Below, in pieces: positions 61,506-64,000 of a stretch of 64,000 nt of DNA (within the stretch, counting starts at the first letter, position 1; every line of letters begins with the position of its first letter). The stretch comes from Plecoglossus altivelis (Eukaryota; Chordata; Actinopteri; Osmeriformes; Plecoglossidae), in assembly GCA_036571765.1 (NCBI GenBank), contig BROE01000003.1, forward strand, positions 19,638,878-19,702,877, in the 5' to 3' direction. The notes beneath the pieces are model-generated. The model searched no databases. It saw only the letters and a list, made by a program, of their open reading frames with translations, and was not told the origin of the DNA. The position numbers and the translations under genes are program-made.

Positions 61506-63719
61506 GTGAGTGTGTGTGTTTGCTTGGATGTGTGTTTGCGCATGGCTGGTGAATCTTTTCATGTAACTTGACTTCTCATAGTATTTTCTCTGCAGTCGGC
61601 CTTCTGGTTTGTACGTCCTTCAACAGAATATAACATTCTGAATCAATGCTGGGGATGATTACATTTTCTTTCAGATAGAGGCCAGTTTTGAAGATTAATT
61701 TTAATTCCTGTAATATTCATGTTGAGAATTCGCTTTGTGTTGTTGGCTCAAGTCTAATGGGAAATTCTAAACAGCTACCAAACTCTTTGAAATTGGGATG
61801 GCCCCATGTTGAGAATACCATCGCATCACAGCTCAAACAGCAGTACCAGGAACAGTTTGACATCGTTTAAAATAAATATGGATTGGATGTCAAAAGTTAC
61901 AGTGCATCGTGTCGAACAGATTCAAACTTAGGTTGGAAAATATAGAGCTTATTTCTACCTTGAGTGACTAAAAACAGAGAGATGAAACATTAGCGAGGCA
62001 AAGATGGTTGCACTTCGCTGGGACCAAACCTGAAAATCTTAAAATCCCAATGTCCTGGTTTTCTTTTGACTGGTAGAAGACTACAAAGACTACAAAGACC
62101 ACAAAAACACAATCCCAAAGCCTACTCATAACGGCTAAATCATGGATTTGGTGGCCCTGTAAAGTGCTCTGCAATACAGTCAATGCATTTGTAATTGACA
62201 TGCAAATACTTGACTACTCATACAGTTTACTTAGAGGATTATAAAATGCACACTAAAATGTCAGGGAATAAGGAATCTTAAGCTCTGTGATGCTTGTTTC
62301 ATTAGTATAATTCATTCTTTACAACTCTGCAGTTTCTCAAAATTCTCTTAAAGCTAAATTAAGCATTATGAATGTGTTATGTTTATAATGAGTGGTATTG
62401 TATTATTCAATTGGAACCCAGACTGTAGGGATGTTAGCCCGATTATGAAATGTAAATGGCCTATGCTGCAGGCTGTTGCATGTTATACTCACTTTTCTCC
62501 CTTCTCAGAAGATTCACATGATAAGGGAGAATAATACACAATTTTGCCTTCAGTGTAGACTTAGAGAAATGGTTTGCTACTGTCCTAACTTGCCTCTATA
62601 AAACAGTTGTGTAATTACAACTAGCAGAGAATGAGTGTTAGGACAGACTATTTACACGTGTTTTATAAAGAATGCACAAGGTATACAGTAGGGACATTGT
62701 TTTAATTAGAGGTGCACGCCGAATTTGATGTGGCAAAATGCCTGCTGTTAGAAGAAACGTCTAAGGTATTGGAATGGGGAAGAGTGTTAGCAAATTTGAG
62801 GTGTAATTACCAGTGAATTAAATGAGTCTGCTTCCTGTCTATTACTCTTAAAACATGCGGTTCAAGAGTAACAGACATGATCTTCCACTGCATCTCACAA
62901 TACAGACAGTGTTGTATCTTAATCTCTCTCTACAGTAGATTACTTTATTTTTAGTTATTATTTTAGCAATTGTTTCCCCAAAACACCTAGACTATATTGT
63001 CAAAAGATGACAGAGTTTGAGAGACGGAAGTCTGTTATACTTTTGACAAAATGATTCTTATAAGTTTGGAGGCCAGAAACTATTCAAGATAAACAGTGAG
63101 TATCTTAATGTGGTGCTGGTGCTTCAATTGCTTGCTTTCTTTTTTTATTTTAGAGAAGTTGGCATCTTATTTCAAAGGGGCTGTCAGTTTTAGGATACTC
63201 AACTTATGAATTCCTGACTGAACTGAAAAATCGGGTCATTACCACTGGGGCTTTGCTTGCTAGCTTTCAGATGTACCCCAACCCTTTCACAATTGATTAA
63301 ATTTTTCATCCGCCAAAAAGGTTTTGAATATATTCATTGTATTGTTATTGGGGTGGCAATCATCCAGCTTTGCAGCAAAATATTTCCACTTTGAAATGAT
63401 TCACAGATTTATTTAGTGTGAGTTTATTAGGGACAATCATGGTTTGCAGAGTGACCTGATACGGTATGATTGACTGAAGACCAACATATTGTTGCCAAAT
63501 TCAGTCCAAGGTGAAGGAAGGGTTTTTCATCTTTTCCACCCTCTTAAATGGAGGCATGGATATGTTTTCGAAAGTTAAGAGACCAATTGACCAAGTATTT
63601 GTGAGGGAAATGTAATATTTGTCCTCAGTTGATAGCAGTAGAAAAGTATGGAGAGGATGGCCCTAAAAGTTTGTATCCTGTTTAGTTTATGTATAGGAAA
63701 AATGTTATATTTATTTTAA
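61506..63719. other. Unique non-coding sequence
   Basis: AT-rich, with a short ACTACAAAG triplication at 62079-62108. No supported gene. Confidence 0.5.
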
Positions 63720-63859
63720 ATTGTTTGTTGTTAGACTGTACTGTTGAATGTCTGTACTTATGTAGCACTGTGGCGCTGTGAGGCACGACATTTCGTTCCA
63801 CTGTATGCCCCCGCATGTGCCGGAATGACAATAAAGCACAACTTGAACTTGAACTTGAA
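63720..63859 (+). mobile_element. 3' tail of a truncated non-LTR retrotransposon
   Basis: The segment contains CGACATTTCGTTCCACTGTA, then TGACAATAAAG, and ends in three copies of CTTGAA (63842-63859). A terminal AATAAAG followed by a short oligomeric tail is characteristic of 3' ends of fish LINEs (CR1/L2/Rex-like) and SINEs that borrow them. No reverse transcriptase frame is present, so this is a 5'-truncated copy. The left boundary is uncertain and the exact family is not assigned. Confidence 0.55.
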
Positions 63860-64000
63860 AATGCATATGTTGCCCACATTGAAAAAAATTTTTTTTTCCT
63901 GAGCTGTTTATTCTGTATGTGCCCAGAGACAGTAAGTGTCCATAATGTTCCTTAAAATAAAACATTCTACCAGTAATCTTTAATTGTAATCAGACTACTG
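63860..64000. other. Right edge, non-coding
   Basis: AT-rich sequence after the retrotransposon tail, with no feature. Confidence 0.5.

Overview
This window is vertebrate nuclear DNA, almost certainly from a ray-finned fish. It is AT-leaning, CpG-poor, very rich in micro- and minisatellites, and has almost no long open reading frames. One gene can be named with confidence: lingo1 (leucine-rich repeat and Ig domain containing 1; Nogo receptor-interacting protein). Its single large coding exon lies on the + strand at about 45257-47116. The N-terminus and a hAT-type miniature element downstream fit a teleost; the species cannot be fixed from the sequence alone. Whether the gene is the lingo1a or lingo1b paralogue cannot be settled by eye.

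Layout. Positions 1-24300 are non-coding DNA broken up by tandem repeats: CA-rich at 1-403, a 10-11 bp pyrimidine repeat at 1063-1541, a 20 bp repeat at 5421-5900, a complex repeat at 8000-8627, a 43 bp repeat at 11481-11810 and a pentamer repeat at 12656-13020. Positions 24361-24836 form a CpG-richer block ending in a strong splice donor, the best candidate for a lingo1 5' untranslated exon and promoter. Positions 24837-45256 would then be lingo1 intron, holding a second dense series of minisatellites at 31.6, 32.1, 33.6, 36.0, 37.4, 38.2, 39.6, 40.5 and 43.4 kb. The coding exon follows, then a 3' UTR of unknown length with a 182 bp hAT-type MITE at 48098-48279. Positions 48.3-57.1 kb are mostly unique sequence and strikingly poor in tandem repeats. 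Positions 57.1-59.9 kb hold three more repeat arrays, and a retrotransposon 3' tail lies at about 63.72-63.86 kb.

Beyond lingo1, I see a few weak exon-like signals that I could not match to any family. The best is a pair of open segments at 57451-57516 and 57602-57705 flanked by good splice sites. Others lie at 55358-55567, 61298-61505 and 9533-9663, with a minus-strand ORF at 27592-27822. Several unique AT-rich blocks carrying homeodomain- or octamer-like motifs look like candidate conserved enhancers, but that needs alignment. There is no bacterial-style operon, CRISPR array, rRNA or recognisable tRNA. I did not find a clear new biological system; the most unusual property is the number and variety of minisatellites around one neuronal receptor gene.
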